Source: DATBVX01 sp963705495
Lineage (GTDB): Bacteria > Pseudomonadota > Gammaproteobacteria > Steroidobacterales > Steroidobacteraceae
DNA length: 64,000 nucleotides
Direction of reading: 5' to 3'
NCBI GenBank assembly: GCA_963705495.1
Contig: CAVPJQ010000007.1
Span: 124,001 to 188,000 of the forward strand
Part shown: positions 7,185 through 15,767 of the stretch, one piece after another
How the letters are laid out: every line of letters begins with the position of its first letter
How positions within the stretch are numbered: position 1 is the first letter of the stretch
The notes under the pieces: model-generated
Told to the model about the DNA's origin: nothing
What the model saw: the letters and a program-made list of their open reading frames with translations, nothing else
Databases searched by the model: none
Program-made: the position numbers and the translations under genes

Positions 7185-9917
7185 TCAGAACTTCACACGC
7201 ACGCCGGCGTAGTAGGTCCGCCCGTTGTCGTAGATGGCGCGCGGTTGGTTGCTGTCACTGGCGAACTGCTCGAGCTTCTCGTCGGTCAGGTTGATAGCGT
7301 CAAAGGTCAACGCGAGGCTGTCCATGATGTTGACCATCAGGGAAGCGTCAAGCGAGGACAGGGCATCCTCGTTGAGCGGCGTGGTCCTGTCGAAGGTCAC
7401 GAAGAACTGCGAACGGTACGTGTAGGCCAGGCGCGCACTGAGGCGCTGGTTTTCGAAGTAGCCCGTCAGGTTGAACGTGTCCTTGGAGGCGCCGGGCAGC
7501 GGATCGCCGTTGTCCGCTTCGGCATCGGTGAACGTGTAGTTCCCCTGTATGCCAAATCCGCCCCAGATCGGCTGAGTCAGCTGCAGTTCGAACCCTTCCA
7601 TGCGCCCGCCACCACCGTTGGTGCGCTGGTTGATGAGGAACGGGCAGTTGAACACGTTCGGACTCACTGCCGTGCACGCCAGGTTCGGCGACGTCGCCGA
7701 TTGCACATTGAAGAACTCCGTAACCGGTGAGTCCGTAATGAAGGACTTGATGTCCTTGTAGAACAAGGCCGCGCCGAAGATCCTGCCGGCACCGGGGTAC
7801 CACTCGACCGACAGGTCCGCCTGATTCGCTCGGAATGGATCGAGGTCTGGATTACCGGCCGTACCGCTCAGCGCGCCGGGATTGAGGCTCGTGCGCGGCG
7901 CGATGTCGTTGTAGTCCGGCCGTGTCATCACGCGCCCGAGGGAGAAGCGCATGAGGATGTCGTCAGTCATGCTATAGGCCAGGTTCAGGCTTGGCAGGTA
8001 GTCGGTGTAGTTGCGATCGACCGTGATCGGAATGTAATTGCCGAACGGATTGGGAATGGCGGCCGGATCGTTGGTGATCAGATTGCCCTTCGAGGTCTGA
8101 TCCGTCTGCACGATGCGCACGCCGACATTGCCGCGCCACCCGCCGCTCTCGAACTCGCCCATGACGTAACCGCCGTAGGTCTTCTCCTTCACGGAGAAGT
8201 TCTGCTGCGGGTAGTAGATGCGCCCGGAGCCTGCAGCCGTGGAGATGTCCAGCTGATCGAACAGGATGCTCTCGACCGCGCTGCGGTTCACCTGCCAGTA
8301 CTGAGCCAGCGTGCCCGCGCCCTTGATGTTCTCGAGGAAGTCGCCAGGTGTCAGGTTGCCGGCAAAGTTCGATGCCGCGCACGGTACCGGCTGGCATGCG
8401 GACGCGATCGGGTTCATCGGATTGAGGAACGGATTGAAGAAGCCGCCGTACGTCGTCGCGTTGAAAATCAGCTCGCGGTTGTGATCGGTGTACTTGGCGC
8501 CGAACTTCAGTCCCTTGAACACGTTGCCATCGAAAAGGCGCTCCGCATCCACATACGCGTACGTTTCATCGTCGTTGTTCAGGATCTGATGCAGCGAGCC
8601 GAAGATGAACTGCAGATCGTCAGGCGCGGTCGGATCAACTGCAACGCCGTTGCCGTTGGCCACGTAGGTCACGGATGGCGCCCGGCCTCGCAGGTCGTAG
8701 TCGAATACCGCAGGAGCGCCGAACTCGACGAACGGCTGGCTATCGGTGTTGCCTTCGGCGTCGGTGTAGCCGACGCGGAAATTGAGCTTCCAGTTATCGG
8801 TCGGATTGAAGTTGGTCAGCAGGTCGATGTTGCGCGACTCGGAATGCGCGAAACGATCGATGGCGTCGTACACGATGCCAAAGTCCTGCGTTCCGTTGTT
8901 CAACGAGGCGATCCGGCCCGCCACTGCAGTGCCATCGACGACCGTAGTGTTCGTGAGCGTGCCGCCGTTGCCAATCGCGCGCTGGCCCCAGGCTATGAAG
9001 TTTTCGTTGATGTTGTCGGCATCGAACTTCGAATACAGCCCAGTCAGATTGAACTCCAGGCTGTCGCTCGGTCGGAACTGGAAGGCGAAGTTACCGCCCG
9101 TGCGCTTGCGCTCCTGCTGAAAGAGCGCCGACCCGATCAGCGTAGGTGCCAACACGTTGTTGACGGCGGCAGTTGGATCGATGTCGACCGTCATGTAGCC
9201 GAAGGTCTCGACGCCATCACGACGGATATTGCGATCCTGGTACACGCCAGCGAGCAGGAACCCGACGGTCTCGGAGCTGTTCTTCCAGCTGAACAGCGCT
9301 CCCGCATTCGGATCGGTTTCGCCGGCGAGATCCGTGTATGCCGCTTCGATTCGTCCGTAGATCGTGAAGGGCTCGAGGTCCAGTGGGTTGCGTGTCTTGA
9401 CGTCGACCGTGCCGCCGATGCCGCCTTCTTCGAGATCCGCCTGCGAGGTCTTGTAGACGATCGTCTGCCCGATGATGTCGGCGGGCAGAAGCAGATAGTT
9501 GAAGCTGCGCGTCGTGTTGAGCTGGTCGAGGATGAACCAGTCGGCGGTCGACAACGAATGCCCGTTAAGCAGCGTCTTGGTGAGGCGGTAGTCGGTGCCG
9601 CGGATATTGATGCGCTCGCCCTCGCCAAATTCGCGATTGACGGTGACTCCGGGAACGCGCTGCAAAGCTTCGGCCAGGTTCTTGTCAGGGAACTTGCCGA
9701 CGTCTTCAGCCGTCAGCACCTCGACTACGCCATCCGCATTGCGCTTGGTATCGATGGACTGCTGCAGGCTGTAGCGAATGCCCGTAACGACTACTTCTTC
9801 CGTGACGCCACCGACCGCTTGTGCGTGCGCGACGCCCGCGCTGCCGAGTCCGGCGACGACGGCGGATCCGTAGAGGATCTGCCTGATGTCTCTGGAGATC
9901 GATCTGCTGGAACTCAT
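7185..9917 (-). CDS. TonB-dependent receptor, probable chito-oligosaccharide/GlcNAc uptake
   Basis: A 910-residue outer-membrane active transporter. The signal peptide ends GVAHAQA. The TonB box region contains EEVVVTGIR, and the plug domain (about residues 45-170) shows DKNLAEALQRVPGV, INIRG and the EGGIGGTVDVKTR end of the plug. A long beta-barrel follows, ending in the aromatic strand TYYAGVRVKF with a terminal Phe. The plug resembles the long TonB receptors common in Caulobacter and Xanthomonas that import oligosaccharides. It lies 110 bases downstream of the sugar kinase on the same strand and faces the sulfotransferase and hexosaminidase, so a chitin-derived ligand is the best guess. 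Confidence 0.9.
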   Translation of the reverse strand: MSSSRSISRDIRQILYGSAVVAGLGSAGVAHAQAVGGVTEEVVVTGIRYSLQQSIDTKRNADGVVEVLTAEDVGKFPDKNLAEALQRVPGVTVNREFGEGERINIRGTDYRLTKTLLNGHSLSTADWFILDQLNTTRSFNYLLLPADIIGQTIVYKTSQADLEEGGIGGTVDVKTRNPLDLEPFTIYGRIEAAYTDLAGETDPNAGALFSWKNSSETVGFLLAGVYQDRNIRRDGVETFGYMTVDIDPTAAVNNVLAPTLIGSALFQQERKRTGGNFAFQFRPSDSLEFNLTGLYSKFDADNINENFIAWGQRAIGNGGTLTNTTVVDGTAVAGRIASLNNGTQDFGIVYDAIDRFAHSESRNIDLLTNFNPTDNWKLNFRVGYTDAEGNTDSQPFVEFGAPAVFDYDLRGRAPSVTYVANGNGVAVDPTAPDDLQFIFGSLHQILNNDDETYAYVDAERLFDGNVFKGLKFGAKYTDHNRELIFNATTYGGFFNPFLNPMNPIASACQPVPCAASNFAGNLTPGDFLENIKGAGTLAQYWQVNRSAVESILFDQLDISTAAGSGRIYYPQQNFSVKEKTYGGYVMGEFESGGWRGNVGVRIVQTDQTSKGNLITNDPAAIPNPFGNYIPITVDRNYTDYLPSLNLAYSMTDDILMRFSLGRVMTRPDYNDIAPRTSLNPGALSGTAGNPDLDPFRANQADLSVEWYPGAGRIFGAALFYKDIKSFITDSPVTEFFNVQSATSPNLACTAVSPNVFNCPFLINQRTNGGGGRMEGFELQLTQPIWGGFGIQGNYTFTDAEADNGDPLPGASKDTFNLTGYFENQRLSARLAYTYRSQFFVTFDRTTPLNEDALSSLDASLMVNIMDSLALTFDAINLTDEKLEQFASDSNQPRAIYDNGRTYYAGVRVKF

Positions 9918-10027
9918 ACATGCCCCCTGTTCATTGGTTTACCAGTAGCCATTCCGGCCGGCGGGCACCGCTGCCCCGACCGCTCTGTGTGCTTTCAGCT
10001 CGCCCGCAGTAATTCCCATTGCCGTGC

Positions 10028-11038
10028 TCACTCTCCCGGATGGGTGTCGACAAACCAGCTCGCCGCACCGAGCACGCCGAGTTGGCCGTGCTCGATGAGG
10101 TGCACCGGAATCTGTTCCAGGAGGCTGCGCATCGGGCTGGTCCCGACAAAGCGCTCCATGAAGGTGCTCTGGAGCAGATAGCTCTTGATGCGGGGCAGGA
10201 CGCCGCCGGCGAGAAACACCCCGCCATGCGCGCCGTACAAGAGAGTCAGCAGTCCTGCAACGCTGCCCATCGCCCCACAGAACACATCGAGTGCCTGCCT
10301 GGCCATGGGCTCGCCATCGTCGAGTGCCGCGGACGTGATCTCCGCCGGCGTTCGGTACAGCGTTCGCTCCGAGTTCACGACGCCGAGCGCCGTGTGCAAA
10401 TTGACGAGCCCCGGACCGGAGACGATGTTCTCGTTCGACACATGCGGCATGCGCGAGCGCAGGACCTTGAGGATTTCAATCTCAAGATCGGTCGTGGGCG
10501 CGAACGCCACCTGCCCGGCTTCGGTGCTGAGCACCATCGGATGGTCTTCGCGAGGAACAAGCACGGCGGCGCCGAGACCGGTCCCTGGTCCCATCACCAG
10601 CGTCGGTCCCGCTCCGCGCTTGGTGCCGGCACCGCTCAGCAGGGTCGTATCGCTGGATGAGAGAAACTGCGTGCCGTAGGCAATCGCTGCGAAATCGTTG
10701 ATGAGAGTCAGATCGTGAAATCCAAAACGCTCGCGCAGTTCCTTGAGCGAGACCGGCCAGGGAAGATTCGATTGCAGCATCGTGTCGCCGACCGGAAAGC
10801 CCGCGCTCGCGATGGTTGCGCAACGGACGCCGGCGCCGTCTGCACCGGAAAGAAAATCGCTGAATATCGCGCTGAGACTGGGATAGTCCGCGCAGGCGTA
10901 CTGCTGGAAGCGGCTCACCGTGGGGCGTCGCGCAGCGCGCTCACCCGGCTCCACCAACGCAAGACGCGCGTAGGTGCCGCCGATATCGGTCGCCAGAATC
11001 GATGCGACTTTTCCCGCCAAGGTGCTCGCCCCAAACAC
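10028..11038 (-). CDS. Glucokinase-family sugar kinase, candidate GlcNAc kinase
   Basis: ATP-dependent hexose kinase of the bacterial Glk (non-ROK) family. The N-terminal phosphate-binding motif is ATDIGGTYARLAL, the second nucleotide loop is MGPGTGLGAA, and the C-terminal half contains the GGVLPRI motif. No separate NagK is present in the locus. This gene is divergent from the permease and near NagA and the deaminase, so phosphorylation of imported GlcNAc is a reasonable inference, as proposed for glucokinase-type NagK enzymes in other GlcNAc loci. The GTG at 11038 is the first start in frame and its ribosome binding site is weak, so the true start may lie slightly downstream. Confidence 0.85.
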   Translation of the reverse strand: MFGASTLAGKVASILATDIGGTYARLALVEPGERAARRPTVSRFQQYACADYPSLSAIFSDFLSGADGAGVRCATIASAGFPVGDTMLQSNLPWPVSLKELRERFGFHDLTLINDFAAIAYGTQFLSSSDTTLLSGAGTKRGAGPTLVMGPGTGLGAAVLVPREDHPMVLSTEAGQVAFAPTTDLEIEILKVLRSRMPHVSNENIVSGPGLVNLHTALGVVNSERTLYRTPAEITSAALDDGEPMARQALDVFCGAMGSVAGLLTLLYGAHGGVFLAGGVLPRIKSYLLQSTFMERFVGTSPMRSLLEQIPVHLIEHGQLGVLGAASWFVDTHPGE

Positions 11039-11086
11039 GAATCGAGACCCGTGAGATCGAACCGTGGCGCCGACCGTATGCCAATT

Positions 11087-11102
11087 TTGACATCGATGTC
11101 AA
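11087..11102. promoter_or_regulatory. Perfect 16-bp palindrome, candidate LacI-family operator
   Basis: TTGACATCGATGTCAA is fully self-complementary with a central CG, the form bound by LacI/GalR regulators. It sits about 50 bases upstream of the kinase start. The core TGACA..CG..TG.CA is shared with the second site in the same intergenic region, and a LacI-family gene lies in the locus. Confidence 0.6.
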
Positions 11103-11167
11103 GCTGTCGTAGTTTCGTGTGCCTGTCGCAACGGGCGGAAACTCTGGACTCGAAACAGCTATTTTTA

Positions 11168-11182
11168 AGCCTCTAGGAGGCT
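11168..11182. promoter_or_regulatory. Inverted repeat between the divergent promoters
   Basis: AGCCTC-TAG-GAGGCT is a perfect 6-bp inverted repeat with a 3-base centre. It is unlike the two CG-centred palindromes beside it, so it may be a site for another regulator or a leader hairpin. Confidence 0.35.
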
Positions 11183-11263
11183 ATTCTGCTTAGCGGCCGG
11201 TTGTTGCTCTGCGATCACGATCAGGCGAGCAGGGCGATGCAGACGGGTGATCCTGAACAGAAT

Positions 11264-11277
11264 TGACAACGTTGACA
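11264..11277. promoter_or_regulatory. CG-centred palindrome, candidate LacI-family operator
   Basis: TGACAACGTTGACA has the self-complementary core CAACGTTG and one mismatched pair further out. It lies about 65 bases upstream of the permease start and shares the TGACA..CG..TG.CA core with the site near the kinase. Confidence 0.6.
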
Positions 11278-11339
11278 GCTCATCGGCCCTGAGCCCTGAA
11301 CTACTGCAAAATCAACAGCAAACAGGGAGTATTGAAGCC

Positions 11340-12671
11340 ATGTCGAACGCTCCAGCCTCGCAACCGCCAGACCGCGCCTACGTTGCTTCAATCGTCACGA
11401 TTGGCGTGCTCTTTTTCGTGTTCGGGTTCGTCACCTGGATCAACGGGCCGCTCATCACTTTCGTCAAACTCGCCTTCGATCTCGACACGGACGCCAAAGC
11501 GTTCCTCGTCACGACCGCCTTCTACATGGCCTACTTTTTTCTGGCACTGCCCTCTTCGTGGATCCTCGAGCGCACTGGCATGAAAAAAGGCATGGCGCTG
11601 GGGCTCCTCGTGATGGCAGTCGGCAGCTACGTGTTCGGCACCTATGCCACCGAGCGCCACTACCCGCTCGCGCTCACGGGCCTCTTCATCATCGGCTCGG
11701 GCCTCGCACTGCTGCAGACCGCATCGAATCCCTACATCAGCATTCTCGGACCGATCGAAAGCGCCGCGCGTCGCATCAGCATCATGGGGATCTGCAACAA
11801 AGTGGCGGGCATCTTGAGTCCGCTCGTACTCGGCGCGCTGGTCCTTAAGGGCATTGGTCAGCTTGAAGCAAGGGTGAGCGCAGCGGCGAGTCCGGAATTG
11901 AAGGACGCAATCCTCAACGAGTTCGCGGCCAAGGTGTACACACCCTATCTCGTGCTCGCGAGCCTGCTGGTGCTGCTCGCGATCTGGATCGTGCGCTCGC
12001 CTCTGCCGGAAATACGCGCTGCTGAAGCGAACGCCCAGGGAGCGCAGGGCGGCGGCGAATCGAGGACCAGCCTGTTTCAGTTTCCGCACCTGTGGCTGGG
12101 CGCGCTGTGCATCTTCGTATACGTCGGCGTCGAAGTGCTGGCCGGGGACGCGATCGGTACCTATGGCAAGGGATTTCACATCCCCACCGATCAGACGAAG
12201 TACTTCACGGCACTCACGCTCACCGCGATGCTCTTTGGCTATGTCGCGGGCGTGATCGCAATTCCGCGCTACATCTCGCAGCAGCAGGCGCTCAGCATCT
12301 CGGCAGTTCTTGGCGTGTTGTTCGCGGTGGCCGCCTTCCTCACATCCGGATACGTGTCAGTGGGCTTCGTTGCGGCGCTCGGGCTGGCCAATGCGCTGAT
12401 GTGGCCCGCGATTTTCCCGCTCTCGATCCGCAGTCTCGGCCGGTTCACCGAAAGAGGCTCGGCGATCCTGATCATGGGCATCGCGGGTGGCGCGATCCTC
12501 CCCAGTCTTTTTGCGCACCTCAAGGACCACTTCAACTTTCAGGCCGTGTTCCTGGCCATCACGGTGCCCTGCTATCTCTACATTCTGTACTTCGGGCTCA
12601 AGGGTCACCGCGCGGGACTCGGTGCAGCCGCCTCGAAGAACACTGCCGCCTTCCAGCAAGCCGAAACCTGA
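11340..12671 (+). CDS. nagP: Sugar MFS transporter, NagP/FucP family
   Basis: Inner-membrane proton-coupled permease of the FHS (fucose/glucose/GlcNAc) branch of the major facilitator superfamily. It is 443 residues with about 12 membrane segments. The first loop has the family signature FFVFGFVTWINGPLITFVK and the second membrane segment the YFFLALPSSWI stretch. Location among NagA, the deaminase and the hexosaminidase points to GlcNAc. The start is ATG 11340 with AGGGAG 10 bases upstream; the frame is open further upstream through the operator, which cannot be coding. The nearby CG-centred palindrome suggests LacI control. Confidence 0.88.
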   Translation: MSNAPASQPPDRAYVASIVTIGVLFFVFGFVTWINGPLITFVKLAFDLDTDAKAFLVTTAFYMAYFFLALPSSWILERTGMKKGMALGLLVMAVGSYVFGTYATERHYPLALTGLFIIGSGLALLQTASNPYISILGPIESAARRISIMGICNKVAGILSPLVLGALVLKGIGQLEARVSAAASPELKDAILNEFAAKVYTPYLVLASLLVLLAIWIVRSPLPEIRAAEANAQGAQGGGESRTSLFQFPHLWLGALCIFVYVGVEVLAGDAIGTYGKGFHIPTDQTKYFTALTLTAMLFGYVAGVIAIPRYISQQQALSISAVLGVLFAVAAFLTSGYVSVGFVAALGLANALMWPAIFPLSIRSLGRFTERGSAILIMGIAGGAILPSLFAHLKDHFNFQAVFLAITVPCYLYILYFGLKGHRAGLGAAASKNTAAFQQAET

Positions 12672-12754
12672 GCCGGAAAGCGCGGTAATGGGCCGAAGTC
12701 CACCCCGGCTGTGATAAAACGTAGCGCACGAGCTCGTTGAGAAGGGTATTGAGG

Positions 12755-13798
12755 GTGCGCAAAGCGACGATCACGGACGTTGCCAAGCGATCGAAGGTCT
12801 CACCGAAGACCGTCTCCCGGGTCATCAACAACGAACCATCGGTGCGCGAGCGCACGCGCAACCGCGTGCTCGAGGTGATCTCCGAGCTCAAGTATCACCC
12901 CGACATCTCCGCCCGCAATCTGCGCAGTGCCAAGGCCTACGCGATCGGCCTCGCCTACGACAACCCGAACCCGTACTACGTGATCAGCGTGCAAAGCGGC
13001 GTTCTGGCGGCGTGCCGCACCACGGGCTTCGGACTGCAGATCCATCCCTGCAATGCGGCCTCGCCGCAGATCGCGGAGGAGCTGCTCGATCTCGCACGGC
13101 GTTCGCGGCTCGCGGGATTGATCCTCGCGCCACCAATGTCGGAGCGCCCGGAGCTGTTCCACTACCTGAGCGCCAACGGCGTGCATTTCGTGCGCATCAT
13201 TTCTGCCGCCGAAGATCCCAAGGACGGTTTCCCGTGCGTGTATGTCGACGATCGCGACGCCGCGTACGCAATCACCGAGCATCTCATCCAACTGGGTCAC
13301 GAGCGCATCGGGTTCCTGTGGGGCGGCACGGCACATCTGTCGAGCTTCGAGCGCTATAAGGGGTACCGGCTCGCGCTGGAGCGCTACGGGATCACGCCTG
13401 ACGAATCGCTCGAGCTCCCGGGCGACTATTCGTTCGATGATGGCTTTCGAGGCACGCGCAAGCTCCTGTCGTTGCCCCGGCGACCGACGGCGATTTTTGG
13501 CTCCAACGATGAAATCGCCGCCGGCGCACTGGTGGCGGCGCGCTCCATGGGGCTCGACGTTCCGAACCAGCTATCGATAGCCGGCTTCGAGGACAGCCCG
13601 TTCTCCCGCCAATCCTGGCCGGCGCTGACGACCGCACGCCAGGCGACCGAAGAGATTGCGCGGACCGCGACGCTGTTGTTGATCTCGGAGTTGCGCCCCA
13701 ATGCACTCGGCTCACACAACTTCACCGGGCGCAGTCAGGGGTTCAGTCCCGAGCTCGTGGTTCGCGGCTCCACGGCCCGCGCGCCTGCCTCAAGCTGA
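12755..13798 (+). CDS. LacI-family transcriptional regulator of the GlcNAc locus
   Basis: The N-terminal helix-turn-helix ITDVAKRSKVSPKTVSRVIN and hinge (HPDISARNLRSAKA) are followed by a periplasmic-binding-protein-like effector domain with PRRPTAIFGSNDEIAAG. GTG 12755 is chosen because GAGAAGGG lies 8 bases upstream and the HTH then starts at the usual position; a TTG at 12737 is the alternative. It is transcribed in the same direction as the permease. It is the natural candidate to bind the two CG-centred palindromes upstream of kinase and permease, with a GlcNAc-derived metabolite as inducer (NagR-like role, inferred). Confidence 0.87.
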   Translation: MRKATITDVAKRSKVSPKTVSRVINNEPSVRERTRNRVLEVISELKYHPDISARNLRSAKAYAIGLAYDNPNPYYVISVQSGVLAACRTTGFGLQIHPCNAASPQIAEELLDLARRSRLAGLILAPPMSERPELFHYLSANGVHFVRIISAAEDPKDGFPCVYVDDRDAAYAITEHLIQLGHERIGFLWGGTAHLSSFERYKGYRLALERYGITPDESLELPGDYSFDDGFRGTRKLLSLPRRPTAIFGSNDEIAAGALVAARSMGLDVPNQLSIAGFEDSPFSRQSWPALTTARQATEEIARTATLLLISELRPNALGSHNFTGRSQGFSPELVVRGSTARAPASS

Positions 13799-13810
13799 TA
13801 GATCCACTTA

Positions 13811-13910
13811 GATACCACTGTGTATGAGTCCGGCTAGCTCCTGGCTGGATTTGGCCGTACTTCTCATATTCTTAAGTCCACCTTGGCATTACTGGTATCT
13901 TACTGGTATC
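13811..13910. promoter_or_regulatory. Triplicated TGGTATC motif upstream of the GntR gene
   Basis: TTACTGGTATC occurs twice in exact tandem with an 11-base period (13889-13899 and 13900-13910), and an inverted copy GATACCA occurs at 13811-13817. One helical turn between the direct copies suggests co-operative binding, most simply by the GntR regulator encoded 34 bases downstream. The binding protein is inferred. Confidence 0.5.
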
Positions 13911-13943
13911 ATCCGTCCGCCTCCCGATCGGAACTGTCTACCG

Positions 13944-14694
13944 ATGGAACTCCTGCTCAACGATCTCAAGCGGCTCAATCGGCCGCGCAATCCGGACAGC
14001 ACGCCGCTGTACGCACGCCTGCAGCGCGTGCTTCACGATGCGATCGAAGCCGGATCGCTTGCAGCCCGGCGGCGCGCTGCCGAGCGAGCGTGAGCTGGCG
14101 AAGCTCGCCTCGCTGTCACGCGTCACGGTGCGCAAAGCCATCGCAGCACTGGTCTCCAGGGGCCTGCTCACCCAACGGCACGGCGCCGGCACCTTCGTGT
14201 CGGAGCGGATCGTCAAGTCGTTTTCGACGCTGACGAGCTTTACCGACGATCTGCGCGCACGGGGCCTGAATCCACGCTCGCGGTTCCTCGAGCGCAGCGT
14301 CGGTGAGGTGACGCCGGATGAAGCGATGGCACTCGGCTTGTCGCCAGGCGCGCTCGTCGTCAGGCTCTACCGCCTGCGCTTCGCGGGCGAGGAGCCACTG
14401 GCGATCGAACGTAGCGCGGTCCCCCACTCCATTCTCGCCGACCCACACAGCGTGAAGTCCTCTCTCTACGAAGCGCTCGATCGGGTGGGTTGCCGCCCGA
14501 AGCGCGCCCTGCAGCGATTGCGGGCGATCACCTTCGATGCCGAGCAGAGCCGCCTGTTGTCCGTCCCACTAGGCACCGCCGGCCTGATGATCGAGCGGCG
14601 AGCGTTTCTCGACGATGGGCGTGCAGTCGAATACACACGCTCGCTCTATCGGGGCGATGCGTACGATTTCGTCGCCGAGCTGCATGGTGAATAG
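13944..14694 (+). pseudogene. GntR/HutC-family regulator, interrupted by a frameshift
   Basis: The first part (LYARLQRVLHDAIEAGSL) is the start of a GntR winged helix but runs into a stop at 14091. The rest of the DNA-binding domain (PSERELAKLASLSRVTVRKA) and a full UTRA effector domain continue in the +1 frame. Dropping one base in the CTTGCAG run at about 14059-14062 restores an unbroken GntR protein of about 249 aa reading AGSLQPGGALPSEREL, the normal family spacing. UTRA-type GntR proteins near nagA and nagB (DasR, NagQ or NagR type) sense amino-sugar phosphates. Either the gene is a recent pseudogene or the extra base is a sequencing error; the intact downstream domain favours the latter. 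Confidence 0.78.
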
Positions 14695-14710
14695 GGGAGC
14701 GCTCGAAATC

Positions 14711-15767
14711 ATGGCCCGACCGCGCGCGCTGGCTCTGAAACCCGAAGATACGCTGATGTTCAGCGAGGCCGCGCAGAGCAGCGAGGCGGTCGCTCGCCAG
14801 ATCGAGCTCAATACCGCAGCGGTGCGCGCCCTCGCCTCCGACCTGCGTGCCAGGCCGCCGCGCTTCATCGTGACCAGCGCACGCGGCAGCTCCGATCACG
14901 CCGCGACCTTTGCCAAGTACGTCTTCGAGACCCAGCTCGGCGTCGTCACGGCCTCCGCCGCTCCATCCGTCAGCTCGCTCTATGGCTCGACGCAGGACCT
15001 TTCCGAGGTACTGTTCATCGCAATATCCCAGTCGGGGCGAAGTCCGGACTTGTTGCGCCAGGCGGAGGCGGCACGAGCCGCGGGCGCACGTGTGGTCACC
15101 CTCGTGAACGCGGCGGACGCGCCGCTCGCTGCCCTGGCCGATACCGTAATCGAGTTGCACGCCGGGCCCGAACGAAGTGTGGCGGCCACCAAGAGCTACA
15201 TCTGCTCGCTCGTCGCGATCCTGTTCCTCGCCGCCCATTGGAAAGAGGATGCGCGGTTACTCGACGCCCTGCAGAGCGCTCCCCGCCAAGCTGACCGAAG
15301 CGTGGGCGATGGACTGGTCGGAGCTGGTGGAATTGCTGGCCGGGGCACGGAATCTCTTCGTGCTCGCGCGAGGCCTCGGGCTCGGCGCGGCACAGGAAGC
15401 GGCGCTCAAGCTCAAGGAAACCTGCGGCCTGCATGCGGAGGCTTTCAGTGGCGCCGAGGTGATGCACGGGCCGATGACACTCGTGGACGAAGGGTTCCCG
15501 ATCGTGTGCTTCACGCAGGATGATGAGACCCGTCCTGGTCTCGTGAGCCTGACCGAGGAGTTCAGTGCGCGCGGCGCTCGGGTGTTGCTCGCCGCCAGTG
15601 GCGCGGCCGGAACCGGAGTGCTTCCGGTTCCATCCATCGGACATCCAGCCTGCACGCCGTTGCTCGAGATTCAGAGCTTCTATCGAGCGGTGAACGCACT
15701 CGCTTTGCGGCGTGGGCGCAATCCAGACGCGCCGCCGAGCTTGCGCAAGGTCACGCAGACCGTCTGA
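14711..15767 (+). pseudogene. SIS-domain glucosamine-6-phosphate deaminase (NagB-II type), frameshifted
   Basis: Two SIS domains as in NagB-II/AgaS, without a glutaminase domain. The first (about residues 30-170) has TSARGSSDHAA, ISQSGRSPD and ERSVAATKSY. The second has KLKETCGLHAEAFSGAEVMHGP and FTQDDETR. The two halves lie in different frames, joining at the CCCC run at 15281-15284; with three Cs the protein reads LLDALQSAPAKLTEAW and is about 351 aa, the normal length. It would convert GlcN-6-P to Fru-6-P plus ammonia, the step after NagA. Its stop overlaps the nagA start by one base (TGATG), implying translational coupling. A sequencing insertion is the simplest explanation; CCC-C is also a known slip-prone string. 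Confidence 0.82.

Larger units (their letters stand above)
11039..11339. other. Divergent promoter region of kinase and permease
   Basis: This stretch without a gene separates two divergently transcribed sugar genes. It holds two CG-centred palindromes that look like LacI-family operators and a third inverted repeat; each is listed separately. No open reading frame in it looks real. Confidence 0.6.

Noticed and set aside
8481..10181. A 566-codon open frame on the plus strand opposite the TonB receptor
   Set aside because: It lies opposite well-conserved plug and barrel sequence, is rich in Arg and Val without domain features, and crosses the intergenic gap.
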